From: Hysterangium stoloniferum
Lineage: Eukaryota > Basidiomycota > Agaricomycetes > Hysterangiales > Hysterangiaceae
Direction of reading: 5' to 3'
NCBI GenBank assembly: GCA_015178975.1
Contig: WHVD01000007.1
Coordinates: 1,364,001 to 1,428,000 of the forward strand
Length of the DNA: 64,000 nt
This document shows positions 34,027 to 43,810 of this stretch, piece by piece. The translations under genes were made by a program, and so were the position numbers. Within the stretch, counting starts at the first letter, position 1. Each line of letters begins with the position of its first letter. Under the pieces are notes generated by a model. That model was given only the letters and a program-made list of their open reading frames with translations. It did no database searches and was not told where the DNA came from.

Positions 34027-35802
34027 CCCTTCCGTTTGCTTTCTGTTCAGTTTCCAACACTTCCGTTACTTCTGATATCACACTCGTTTTGAAATCATAC
34101 AAGTCAAATTTATTTGCATCTATTAAAGTCTCTGATACCCCAAATCCACCTTCCATCCCGACTTCCGTCTCATCAGCAATTTCCACACTTTCCACCATAT
34201 CCTGCACCTCTTCATCCTCACTCTCTAATACTTCCAGCCCATTTCCTGAATCCCACCTTTTCCCAACACATTCCGCCAACGGATCATTAGGCCGTTCCCA
34301 TGCCTTATCGGAAAACCTCTCAGAAACTGCGATAACACCGATGCTAACCATTACCTTCTCCAGGAATTCGTTTTGCCTCCGGAAGTTTCGGATCAATGAA
34401 CAGAAACCTTTTTCCTGGATCTCATTATGGCGATCTAGTGTATCCCGCATTCTCATGACTTCCATCCCGATAAAGACTAATGCGTCAATGGTGTCCTTGA
34501 GGAGCTCCATGCCCGTACTATCCATTTTTGGTACCTCAGTTTCCACAGCTTTGGCTGCTCCTGAACCTTCCATGTCGTTAGTTTTCTGAGGCTTCTCACC
34601 TTTTGGAACCCTTTTTGAGGTGAGAGTGCACGGAAGTTTAAGAACCATGCAGGGATAGCAGGTTCCACCCCATTTTACCTTCTGTTTCCAATACGTCATA
34701 CTCCATATGGAACATCGATAACACGGATTGTCATGGACCACTTCCATCCATTCCGGAGCCTTGACCTTTGGCTTCTGTTTTGGAAGTTAATCAATTACTG
34801 GCCTTTTGTAGATGCACTTACTTTAGGACTCTGTTACGACCCGTTCCCGGATGTTTCAATATCCGACTTCCGATCTCTGACCACGGAACATCATAGTTAC
34901 TGTATCATCTGCATTCTTCCCTTGTTCCATATTTGGTAATTCGTCCGTTGACAAGTATTCACTCGTTTGTTTGTTATATTCCCGTTTCGGAATATTGTCT
35001 CCCTAATATGTCTTATTGTATTTCCGTTTTAAGAACACTTCCATTTTCATCTTATTATGGTCTTAGTTTGTAGTACAATAACGAGTAGACTTATATTAGT
35101 TTCTGTGAATTTGTACTTTACCTTAGATCTGATATCTTATTCCTCCTCCCGTCTTTCTGTATGCTCGATATTCGGAACTCTTCGGAACTCTGAATATCTG
35201 TATCTTCCATCGTAAGCCTTACTTCCGAAATTAAGGACTTTGAGCATTTGTGTAGAGGTGCAGCACATAAGCTGAAGCCAATGTCCTGACCCTATCCGAC
35301 AGTTCCCGACTTCCCGGTGACTTCCCGATAGTTCTGGAATAAGTTTCTGACACGGCACTTAACAGACTCGAAGGTCCAGCCTCTCCCTCTACCTCCACCT
35401 CCACAGCTTTTCGCTGTACCCAATAGTTATCGGTTGGAACCACGGAAATTATGGATTTCACTTACCTTTCCTTTCCTTATTTCCTCACGTTTTTTTGCCA
35501 CCTCTGACTCCCGCTGTAACCTTTCCGCCTCTTCCTTCTTTTTCTGAGCCTCCGCCATTTTCCGGATCCATGCTTCTTTTTCCGCCTTTGCCCGCTCCAA
35601 CTCCCATTTTTCCACCTCTTCTGCATCTTTCAACTCCTGCATCAATGCCTTCTCCTCCTCCTCTTGTCATTGCTTCAACTCCTCCATCCTTTGTCGTTTT
35701 TGCTGAAGTTCTGCGACCTTTGACATTTTTTGAGGTACAGCAATTTCGGTATCTGAATCTTCCGGGGTAGTGATGAATAGAGGCCGACGAATCGACATAC
35801 AA
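33971..35802 (-). pseudogene. antisense zinc-cluster gene of element A, broken
   Basis: Same three-exon layout as in B: exon 1 from 35802 with donor GTAAGT near 35465, exon 2 interrupted by solo LTR C, exon 3 from 34774 after acceptor AACAG. Exon 1 has TGA where B has CGA. The third zinc-cluster Cys is Tyr, so the cluster is incomplete. The stop used in B is lost, so the frame runs on over the end of pol. Exon 1 differs from B by in-frame indels within the coiled coil, which supports that it was once a real protein gene. Confidence 0.75.
34832..35364 (+). mobile_element. solo LTR C of the A/B family
   Basis: 533 bp, TGTTACGACC...TTAACA, flanked by a perfect TSD GACTC (34827-34831 and 35365-35369). 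It interrupts exon 2 of the antisense gene of element A. The shared LTR motif is at 35259-35279. Confidence 0.93.
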
Positions 35803-35981
35803 GTTGTGGATAAAGAAACAAAAGCATTAATTCGAATATTTGGAGGTTTTTATACTCAGAACATCAGCCGAAACTCTCACCTCCAGAATTGCGTAAATTT
35901 CACGGCACATAACATCAGCCGTCACTTCAATCACTCAGTACCTAATCGCCTCTATGGGATTTCAGCCTAACAGGGGGGTAC

Positions 35982-36524
35982 TGTTACAACCCATTCCCAG
36001 ATGTTTTAATATCCGACTTCCGATCTCCGACTATGGAACATCATAGTTACCGTATCATCTGCATTCTTCCCTTGTTCCATATTTGGTAATTTGTCCATTG
36101 ACAAGTATTCACTCGTTTGTTTGTTATATTCCCATTTCGGAATATTGTCTCCCTAATATGTCTTATTGTATTTCCGTTTTAAGAACATTTCCGTTTCCAT
36201 CTTATTATGGTCTTAGTTTGTAGTACAATAATGAGTAGACTTATATTAGTTTCCGCAAATTTGTACTTTACCTTAGATCAGATATCAACTTAGTTTCTTA
36301 TTCCTCCTCCCATCTTTCTGTCGCTCGATATTCGGAACTCTTCGGAACTCTAAATATCCATATCTTCCATCGTAAGCCTTACTTCCGAAATTAAGGACTT
36401 TGAGTGTTTGCGTAGAGGCACAGCACATAAGCTGAAGCCAATGTCCTGACCCTATCCAATAGTTCCCAACTTCCCGGTGACTTTCCGATAGTTCTGGAAT
36501 AAGTTCCCAACACGGCACTTAACA
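35982..36524 (+). repeat. 3' LTR of element A
   Basis: 543 bp, TGTTACAACCC...CTTAACA, preceded by the same polypurine tract as B. The first CG is already CA. The shared motif is at 36419-36439. Confidence 0.93.
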
Positions 36525-37224
36525 GTCATTGCTATTCTGCATGTCTCCACAAATGGCACACAGACTCTTTCCAGGTCTGCTTATCAGAATGATGAGCTTG
36601 GGAGTGTCCTGTTAACTTTTGGGAATTTGGTATGTAAGCTGCAAGGAAATCGTACCATACTGTGGATATTAGTAAGCAGTTCTAGCTTTATAAGTTATGA
36701 GTCATGTATAGTAGTACTCATCCATTTACAACGAGTTAACTGTCACCTACAAGTGGGAAGTTATACGGTCTAGGAACAGCACCACCGAAAATTTAACATG
36801 TCGTTGAGCTTGTGCCATCTGACCGGCATGACGGAGGGACCATGTTCTTGTTCAAATTCCGGCCATTTGGTAGTAATCTCAATATGATGGCACCTGTGGG
36901 CCACTGGTATATTTCGCGCTAAGCTATGTAGTCCTGTACAGTAGCTTAGTTCTATTAATCATTTTTGTGCATGTACCATCACATACCCCCTCTTGCTTTA
37001 ACAGTTATAATTTGTGGATGTGATATTCGTACTATTGCGAATGCTTTCTGTTAATCTAAACTATTCTACATTGCACGATTACCTGCTTCCGAATGCCTGC
37101 CAGATCCTGAAAATTTTCGATGCTGAATAGTGCGTGACTTAATACCTTGGTATCAGAACAACTGGTTATTTCGTGAGAGAAATCAGCATGAATGCATTTG
37201 ACGTAGAATTAGCAAGGTGACCAT
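36525..37224 (+). other. unassigned repeat, possible Copia LTR and primer site
   Basis: No gene. At 37152-37163 TTGGTATCAGAA resembles the initiator-Met tRNA primer site (TGGTATCAGAGC) of many Copia elements, so part of 36525-37147 may be an old LTR. An 8-bp hairpin CTAAGCTA/TAGCTTAG lies at about 36920-36950. LTR ends could not be fixed. Confidence 0.35.
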
Positions 37225-37370
37225 AGCAATGCATGGTCACCAGTGTCCACCAGAGCGCCGCTGGGCAGACCACCACCTTATCAATCGCCGCAATCAGTTG
37301 TCTCCGAAGATTGAACTTTGTCAGCTAGAGTAGAGGGTGGCTAGGAGTAACGGACTGTAACGGTTTCGAG
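37225..37370 (-). repeat. right copy of the inverted repeat at 20118-20274
   Basis: Reverse-complement match to 20118-20274. Without element A the two copies would be about 0.7 kb apart. The match continues for some bases past the insertion site into 36525. Confidence 0.7.
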
Positions 37371-38198
37371 CCGACGAAAGCTCTCATCAGGGGGATACCG
37401 CTACCCCTACTGTTTCGTCCTTTCAGAGTTACTGTTTAGGAGTCTACTACTGAGCCTGGTCCAAAGGGAGTGATAAGATAATGAATTCTTGCCGACCTTC
37501 GCGCGCAACGAAATTCCAAGAATCTTGAGACCCAATGGTGGGTAGTATACGGTTGGGCGGTACACCTGTCAGGAGGTAGAGGCTTTAACCCGGATCAACG
37601 ATCACCTAAGCTGACGTAGGTCGTGCTGCGAGGCAGCAGGTTTCCCTACTGGCTTGTCTGTCGATGTCCATGCAGCAAGACAATGGTGGACCTCTACGTT
37701 AATAGCATGAACAATATCGCGCAAACCTTCCACTCGATCTACACCAATAGTAAGGGGATATAAAGTGGATCGATTGGCGTGGCATTAAATAAGATTGAGG
37801 CAGGCTAGTCATAATCTTCATCCCATCAAGCCCACCTTGCAATCCACTGCTCAATCTTTGGAAGCCGATTACCCTAGTGAGTGTTTAGCGTTACATAGGC
37901 CATGGAGCAACAGTGGTGTTTCGTCGGGGAAGATCATTAAATATTGGCTTAAAAAAGTTTCATAGATCGTTTGTGTAGAAGTCAACTAGTCATGTGGAAC
38001 CCCTTTGGGATATTTGGGTGAATAAATCACTGGTTTTGCCTAGAAGAGAAAAAATAGATTCAATCTTGTCTAGACGATCAGGGTATTTTGGTTTTCAGAA
38101 GGCGCAATTTGCCACGTCACCACACGGGAATCTCCCCCAGAATGTTACTTCTCTTTGAGCACATCACTAATGCAAAAATCAGATTCATTGGGAGGTTT
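37371..38198. other. intergenic, nothing recognised
   Basis: No coding region, RNA gene or repeat could be recognised between the inverted repeat and the palindrome. Confidence 0.5.
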
Positions 38199-38337
38199 AT
38201 GGACGGACTATGATAGCTGGAAGATAGAAAATATAAACTTATCCTCCTAGGACATATAAGACAAGACGGTCTTGTCTTATATGTCCTAGGAGGATAAGTT
38301 TATATTTTCTATCTTCCAGCTATCATAGTCCGTCCAT
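38199..38337. repeat. 139-bp perfect palindrome (69-bp arms, 1-nt centre)
   Basis: Arms 38199-38267 and 38269-38337 are exact reverse complements; the centre is G38268. Symmetry stops abruptly on both sides. The right arm contains the stop of the adjacent minus-strand ORF. Confidence 0.97.
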
Positions 38338-38898
38338 GGATCGCATTGCACAAAGTTCATTTGCCTCTCGCTCCTCAATGCCATCTAAAACATTCCCAGG
38401 TGCAAGGCCTTTCTTGTGGTCCTTATAGTGCTGGGTAAAATTTTCAGAAAAGAAAAAACCGCCCCGCTGGGGGCAAGCTTCTTCTTGACATCTTAACAGT
38501 GAGTGATATACAATCTCCCACTGTCGACCAGAGACATAGACACTTCCATCTTCCTTGAGTTCAAACAAATGGCCTTTTAGCCAGTGTTGCATCACATCTA
38601 GTGGAGCGTTGTACCGGTATGAGCAGCGTCTCCGGGCCAGGTCACTTTGCATCATAGGGAAACATTCGGGATCCGGCCTTCGGAAATTGCCGAGGGCATC
38701 CGACCGTACGCTATGGGAAAATGTTGGGTCCAGGAAAGAAGGTGATTGTGCGGGGAGGGACAAATCAGTGCTGGAGAGTGTGTCCTGCTCCTCGCCCTTA
38801 GTGGTTTTCCCGGGTGGCACCACAGAAGCGATATTTCGCTCCTCCGGGTGCTTCATGTGATCAGAATTTTCACGGTGACGGGTCACTGCAGCCAGCAA
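38323..38898 (-). CDS. hypothetical protein with zinc-finger-like C-terminus
   Basis: 191 residues from the first Met. The frame is also open for about 15 residues upstream, so the true start may be in an earlier exon, possibly the ORF at 39293-39499. Near the C-terminus CX4CX14HX3H (C-QEEA-C ... H-YKD-H) resembles a C2H2 finger. An earlier Cys/His pair is possible. The stop lies inside the perfect palindrome, so the C-terminus may have been altered by that rearrangement. No family recognised. Confidence 0.5.
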   Translation of the reverse strand: MLAAVTRHRENSDHMKHPEERNIASVVPPGKTTKGEEQDTLSSTDLSLPAQSPSFLDPTFSHSVRSDALGNFRRPDPECFPMMQSDLARRRCSYRYNAPLDVMQHWLKGHLFELKEDGSVYVSGRQWEIVYHSLLRCQEEACPQRGGFFFSENFTQHYKDHKKGLAPGNVLDGIEEREANELCAMRSMDGL

Positions 38899-39292
38899 TC
38901 GATCGGGAAATGTAATCAGTGAATTGAAATAATAGATCCGCTTTCCTCACTTTTTCATCTCCCCATCATGAGAGTTCCCACATGTTCCACTCATATTACA
39001 CAGTGCGGTGCAGATCTCTTTCCAATCTGCTATTTCAACGTGTAGGTTGAATGCCGTAGCGTCTTTGGTAAAATCCCTGTACCTAGCGTTATATATTTTC
39101 AGTCCACATTACGCATCATCATAATGTTTTCATCCTTACAGATTCAGGGACTTTTTCACTTTAAGAATCGTACGCCTATTATCAACGTCGGTGCTAGAAG
39201 CGGTAGCGATCATCCGAGAGGGAGAAATGAGGGGTGCTGTGCTGCAGCTGGCTGGTATTTGATTTCCTAAGCCACTTGGCAATGCTACGCTA

Positions 39293-39499
39293 TTAAGGCG
39301 AAAAATTCAGCTTTGTCGTATCATATACACACGTTGATACTGACTCCTCTTCACTGTCGGATTCATCGGGAAAAAAAAAAATTCGCGGGCGGCGAATCCT
39401 TGAGAGAGGAGGCGAGGTAGACTTAGTCCCGCGAGTTGCTGGGACACCTTCCAAGTTGGGACTTGTACCAACCCTGTAGGCCTGTGGGTAAGCCAACAA
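39293..39499 (-). CDS. possible upstream exon of the zinc-finger-like gene
   Basis: 68-aa frame with an acidic stretch (DESDSEEESVS) after a basic one (RIRRPRIFFFP). Same strand and order as the ORF at 38323-38898. The splice joining them was not resolved. Could also be chance. Confidence 0.3.
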   Translation of the reverse strand: MLAYPQAYRVGTSPNLEGVPATRGTKSTSPPLSRIRRPRIFFFPDESDSEEESVSTCVYDTTKLNFSP

Positions 39500-39689
39500 A
39501 ATCTTTGAGATTAATCTCTCACTGCTGTTGATGTTCCTGTGTCTCTCCGAGACTCAGGGTGCGGAACGTTGGTGATTGGGGGAGATCAACCTCTCCTTCG
39601 ATGTTGCAGTGACTGAGGTGAAAGGATAAGTAAAGGTGTTGAAGTAAAATCTGCCGACATACTGAAATATTTTGTTCATCTGGGGAACA

Positions 39690-39792
39690 GAGGATGGTGG
39701 GGGGGAAAGGGTTAGAAGTGGGTGGGGGAAAGGGCTAGAAGTGGGTGGGGGAAAGGGTTAGAAGAGGGTGGGGGAAAGGTTTAGAAGAGGAC
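39690..39792 (+). repeat. G-rich tandem repeat, ~23-27 bp x4
   Basis: Units of the type GGGTGGGGGAAAGGGTTAGA, four in a row. G runs are suited to G-quadruplex formation on the plus strand. Confidence 0.85.
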
Positions 39793-40394
39793 TGTTATCT
39801 GTCCCCTTGAACCTTGACATACCGTCTAAATCGATCTAAGTGAGCCGCTAGAACTTCAGAAGAGCTCGGGAACCACATCTGTCACTTTGTCTTTCATTTC
39901 TCTCGCCTTTTCCGCTTACAGAGTAATGTGCAGCAAACATTGCCATAACCATCCGTACTTACCCCAGCAAGTCTGAGTACTTTGGCCAAGGTCAGTGGTC
40001 ACGTGTGTTTAGGCTCTAACCTTCTTCCGCACGACAGGATCAGGACCAGAAGAATGTGCTAACCGAATTTGACCTTCTGTATACAGAAAATTGCGCTAAA
40101 CACAATAAACGGCGTAATTGGGGCTTCGGAACAAAGTGAGGTAGTCATTTTTACCATCCCAATTAATAGGACCGATTTTGTGTCTGCATGGCTGCCCGAT
40201 ACTTCGGTATAATGTTCTTGGTGTCAAAATGGATTTCCACCACAACCAGACACTTCTGTTTCAAGCGAAGGAAATCCGTCAAGCTTTTGGGCCTGGCCTC
40301 ACAACACCATTAGTTCAAAATAGTCCCTTCATTGGATGGTTCACAGGGATTGTTGCAAGTTATTTTCTTTGACAACAGCAGCAAAAAAGCAAAG
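39793..40394. other. intergenic, nothing recognised
   Basis: Only short ORFs without coding features; no repeat identified. Confidence 0.45.
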
Positions 40395-40741
40395 CTGTGA
40401 TAAGTAAACACCAGATTTGGTGTTAGGAACAGAACGGAGTGGAGTGGAGTCTGAATTGTGACAGTCATTTGACCATAATGGGAGCAGGGCTCAGTTAGAG
40501 AGCTGTTGGGTTTTCCAAGTGGAGTCTGGTGACTGGTATGTGGAACAGGGTCGGAGGTAGACAGGAGTGGGTTCCGGCAGGTATTCCAGTGACTGATACA
40601 TGAAGTGATGAAGGTCGAGCATGGACAGATTTGACATATGGAGTCCAGTGGGTATTCTAGTAAACTGATAACACGTGTGTGCAGGTTATGGGTGCATATA
40701 AGTTAGTGCCTGGAGTCTGGCAGGTTTTCTGGTCATAACAT
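40395..40741 (-). repeat. truncated LTR, inverted relative to the solo LTR at 41048
   Basis: On the minus strand begins TGTTATGACCAGAAAACC and matches the first 350-400 bases of 41048-41862 (for example CCAGACTCCAGGCAC). It is cut off near 40395. Confidence 0.75.
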
Positions 40742-41047
40742 TTGGTCAGACATGATAGTAATTGTTAAGATCTAAGCAAAAGGGTAAAAAGGGTGCTCTA
40801 TGTATGTCAGGGGGCTGACAATAGAGATTGTCTAGTCAGGAGGTCCAACTCTATAAATAGGTGGAGCTTGTGTGAAAAGTGTTGAGTAAATTACCACTCA
40901 ATGTGCAAGCAATATTTACTTGTAACAGTGTGATAATGGTATCGACTATTAGAATAGTAATAGTTAAATAATACACAATAATAGTCTGATACTCTAACTA
41001 TAGAGGTCATATTGACCCTCAAGGTTGTGATCGGTGAGATGAGTACT

Positions 41048-41862
41048 TGTTACAACCGGAAATCCCGCCAGACTCCAGGCACCAACTTATACGCACCCGC
41101 GCCCTATACGCAACCGTTATCAGTTCACCGGAATTCCCACCGGACTCCGTATGTCAGACTCATCTACATTCGTTTTCGTTACGTTGTGTTTCAGTCACCA
41201 GAATACTCACTGGACTCCATCTCTGTCTATTTCCGACCTTGTCCCACATGTCAGTCACTGGACCCTGCTCAGAAAACCAGTCATCACTCTAACTGAGCCC
41301 CGTTCCTGTTTTAGTCAAATGACCTGTCATGATTTGGACTCTGCTCCCGCTCCATTTCCCATTATGGTTTATGATTTGTCACTATTCGGACTCCACTCCG
41401 TTCCATACCATTCCTAACACCAATTTGGTGTTTACTATTCCCATTTTATGTTTTGCTCATTTCGTTTCATTATTACTGGATTTGGTATGACATTTACTCC
41501 ACGGTCTATTTAAACTGGCAGATGTTGTACATACAATCCAGTCAGAAAATCGGCTTAGATTCCCCCCAGTAATCTAATACATTTTCCACTCTAAAACCCT
41601 ACTTGATCTGCACCACTCGCACTAGTTGGAGCCCACGGGCTCCGGCGCATCTATCTCTCTCACCAATCTCGACTCACAACCCACGACCTCCAACCTCCAA
41701 CCCCTCAACCCACGACCCCCACCCGGACTCCCTGGGATTCCCGTCCATCCGTCTGAAATTGGACAACACGATCTAGCGAGGGCGCAGCCTATAAGCTGAA
41801 GCCAAGTCCTACCAGATATTCCGCGGGTTTCTCCGGAGACCCGCCCTGTACGTATCCTAACA
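41048..41862 (+). mobile_element. solo LTR with perfect TSD
   Basis: 815 bp, TGTTACAACCGG...GTATCCTAACA, flanked by GTACT (41043-41047 and 41863-41867). The shared LTR motif variant GCAGCCTATAAGCTGAAGCC lies at 41784-41803, about 60 bases before the end. Confidence 0.9.
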
Positions 41863-42478
41863 GTACTTAAGAAAAGGGATTGACCTTAAGGTGTAATCAG
41901 ACTGACAGTAGCTGGAACAAAGGTCAATACAGAGGTGCAATCAGGGGATTACTTGTAGAGTTAAAGAAGGCATAAGGGTAGTATCACTACTATGAGAAAG
42001 GAATGGAATAGCTTCAAGAGATGTATTCTGTTGCACAAAGTCTCAATATTAGAGATGAGTCAAATAGTAGCAGAGTAGATAGTATGAGAAGAACTAAATA
42101 CAACACTTAGCTCACTCAACCAGAGGGTTGAAATGCTAAGAGTTATGGGGAAAGAGTTGCAGCTTGCTGATGTCACCTTCAAGGGTATTAGAGAGGGAGT
42201 AAGGTGACTGAAGACTAAATGGGGGTAATTTAAGTTGATATTAGAACTGGAGAATAGTAACATACATTCTCTGCCAACAACCTCTCTTGGCTTTTATCCT
42301 CTTCACATTTTTGCTTTGCAGCCTCCATCTTCTCTTTGATTTGGGCTGTGGTTAGTTGGCTGGTGCCTAATGCAGGAGTGAGGCCTGAGGCTCCTGACAC
42401 TGGCTTTGGAGGCATCATGGAATACAGAAGGCTGTATATTTATGGGTTAGATTGAGTAATGCTAGCAGTGTTTCCCAG
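41863..42478. other. intergenic, repeat-like, no supported gene
   Basis: A minus-strand frame at 42230-42418 starts MPPKP and has a basic/acidic helix-like stretch (KEKMEAAKQKCEEDK). It is only 62 residues and recalls the start of retroelement Gag proteins; not supported as a gene. Confidence 0.4.
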
Positions 42479-42550
42479 GGTCAGGTGGTGTAATGGTTAA
42501 CACCCCTGCTATATATGCAGAAGCCCTGGGTTCAATCCCCAGTCTGGCCA
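42479..42550 (+). pseudogene. tRNA-like sequence (pseudo-tRNA or SINE head)
   Basis: Folds as a cloverleaf: acceptor GGTCAGG/TCTGGCC (two G-U), D stem GTGT/ACAC with GG in the loop, anticodon stem CCTGC/GCAGA (one C-A mismatch), T arm CTGGG-TTCAATC-CCCAG, discriminator A. A box TGGTGTAATGG and B box GGTTCAATCCC are good, and a CTTTTA terminator-like run is at about 42563. The anticodon loop TATATAT lacks the invariant U33, so a working tRNA is unlikely. Overall resemblance is to tRNA-Glu. Confidence 0.6.
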
Positions 42551-42754
42551 TTCATCTTCTACACTTTTAACATTATGTAGTAAACTCACTATTCTGATCA
42601 TATCCCATATATTAGCTCAACCTAAACCCACAGCCGGTCCTGAGTGTCATTCGCTCAGTTAGTGCTAGTATATTAAGAATGATGGAGGCTGGTTGAAATG
42701 TGAGAAATCAGAGTCTAGACACAATAATAAGAACTGGGTAAAAAAGTAAGTAAA

Positions 42755-43030
42755 TGTTAAATTTGATGATGAAACACACCTTTTTATAGGGGGAGTCCAC
42801 CAATTATTGCAACTTTTCATATGAAGATGCTAATTGTGGACCATGCATTTGGAGGTTAATGTGTGTCAGAACCACTATACACCTCCCAGAGCATCCAACC
42901 TATATTGTCAGGAGGTGCTACACTAACTGACACAAGATATTGAGACACAAAGTACTTTTATTACAAGCTTATTAAACCCTTGTATATTGTGTATTGCAAT
43001 AGAGTCAACTCATACTATTTTTAATAGTAA
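42755..43030 (+). repeat. LTR-like repeat related to 7720-7970
   Basis: Begins TGTTAAATTTGATGATG and keeps the same block order as 7720-7970. No element body follows on either side. Confidence 0.6.
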
Positions 43031-43810
43031 AAGGACTAAATAAAGGATAGTGTTAACTATCTCACCTCAGTATTTGCGCGTAGTATGCCAAATAGGTGAC
43101 TAATGCGTACTTGCTAATCCAACATGAAATGCATTCAAGTAAAAATAATGTTGCTTTAGCGGGTCTCTCAGTTTTATAGCCTGTGGTCTTAAGGACATTT
43201 TCGTAATGATGCGGTTATGCGTGTTTGTTTTTGTCAATTAATGGGAGATTTCATATGATGTCTCCGGCTCTGGAACAAGATTTATCTAGTCGTAAGATCA
43301 TGATACGCAAAATGATATAACAGATGTTAAAACACAATGCTCGTATATCTGAGAACAGATGAAAATCCCGCGCATTCGACATGTATTATTCAGGAAATAA
43401 ATATTACAAACCCTACCGATTCCTTTCTTTATAATGAGACCAGCCAGCGTTAGTTTGAAAAAAAAAACTATTTTTATTGAAAAATCTTCTGTCCCTCGGG
43501 TAAATTCTCCAATGAGCCAGTCCAACCATGACAAGTTACTGCGTGGCTATTCTGTCAAATATTTTGAGCCAAATGCCCGACCTACAATCCACCAACGACG
43601 AAGCTACTTACTCAACTCACATCTGCGAGATGCTCTCAAGACATTTCAACCAAATCGAAGTTTGCGTATTGGGACCGCAAGGAGGGCCCCCAATATGCCA
43701 ATAAACGTAATCGACGTCCCCTTGGTCGCCGCGTTCTATGGTGAAGGCATACGAAAACTCGTCGTAGAAGAAATAGTGCATCGCTCGGAGGCGTTTACAA
43801 GCCAAACCCA
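43031..43810. other. 3' flank of the F-box gene
   Basis: A minus-strand frame at 43617-43892 overlaps the end of the F-box gene in another frame. It may be an alternative C-terminal exon, but no convincing splice was found. Otherwise nothing recognised. Confidence 0.4.

Larger units (their letters stand above)
20275..36524 (+). mobile_element. Gypsy chromovirus A, carrying three nested insertions
   Basis: 5' LTR 20275-21547 and 3' LTR 35982-36524, each 543 bp after removing an insert. Flanks ATCAT and GTCAT fit a 5-bp TSD with one transition. The element is interrupted by solo LTR D (20368-21092), element B (25258-32758) and solo LTR C (34832-35364). Without them it is about 7.48 kb, close to the 7.50 kb of B. 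It has a Gag frameshift, several TGA stops, a 25-bp tandem duplication in RNase H and a changed RT catalytic site (YLDN), so it is dead. Confidence 0.92.

Noticed and set aside
37150-37165. Certain Copia primer site
   Set aside because: Resembles the Met-tRNA site, but no LTR ends or Gag could be confirmed beside it; kept only as a low-confidence note.
42479-42550. Functional tRNA gene
   Set aside because: No U33 and a mismatch in the anticodon stem; better called pseudo-tRNA or SINE.
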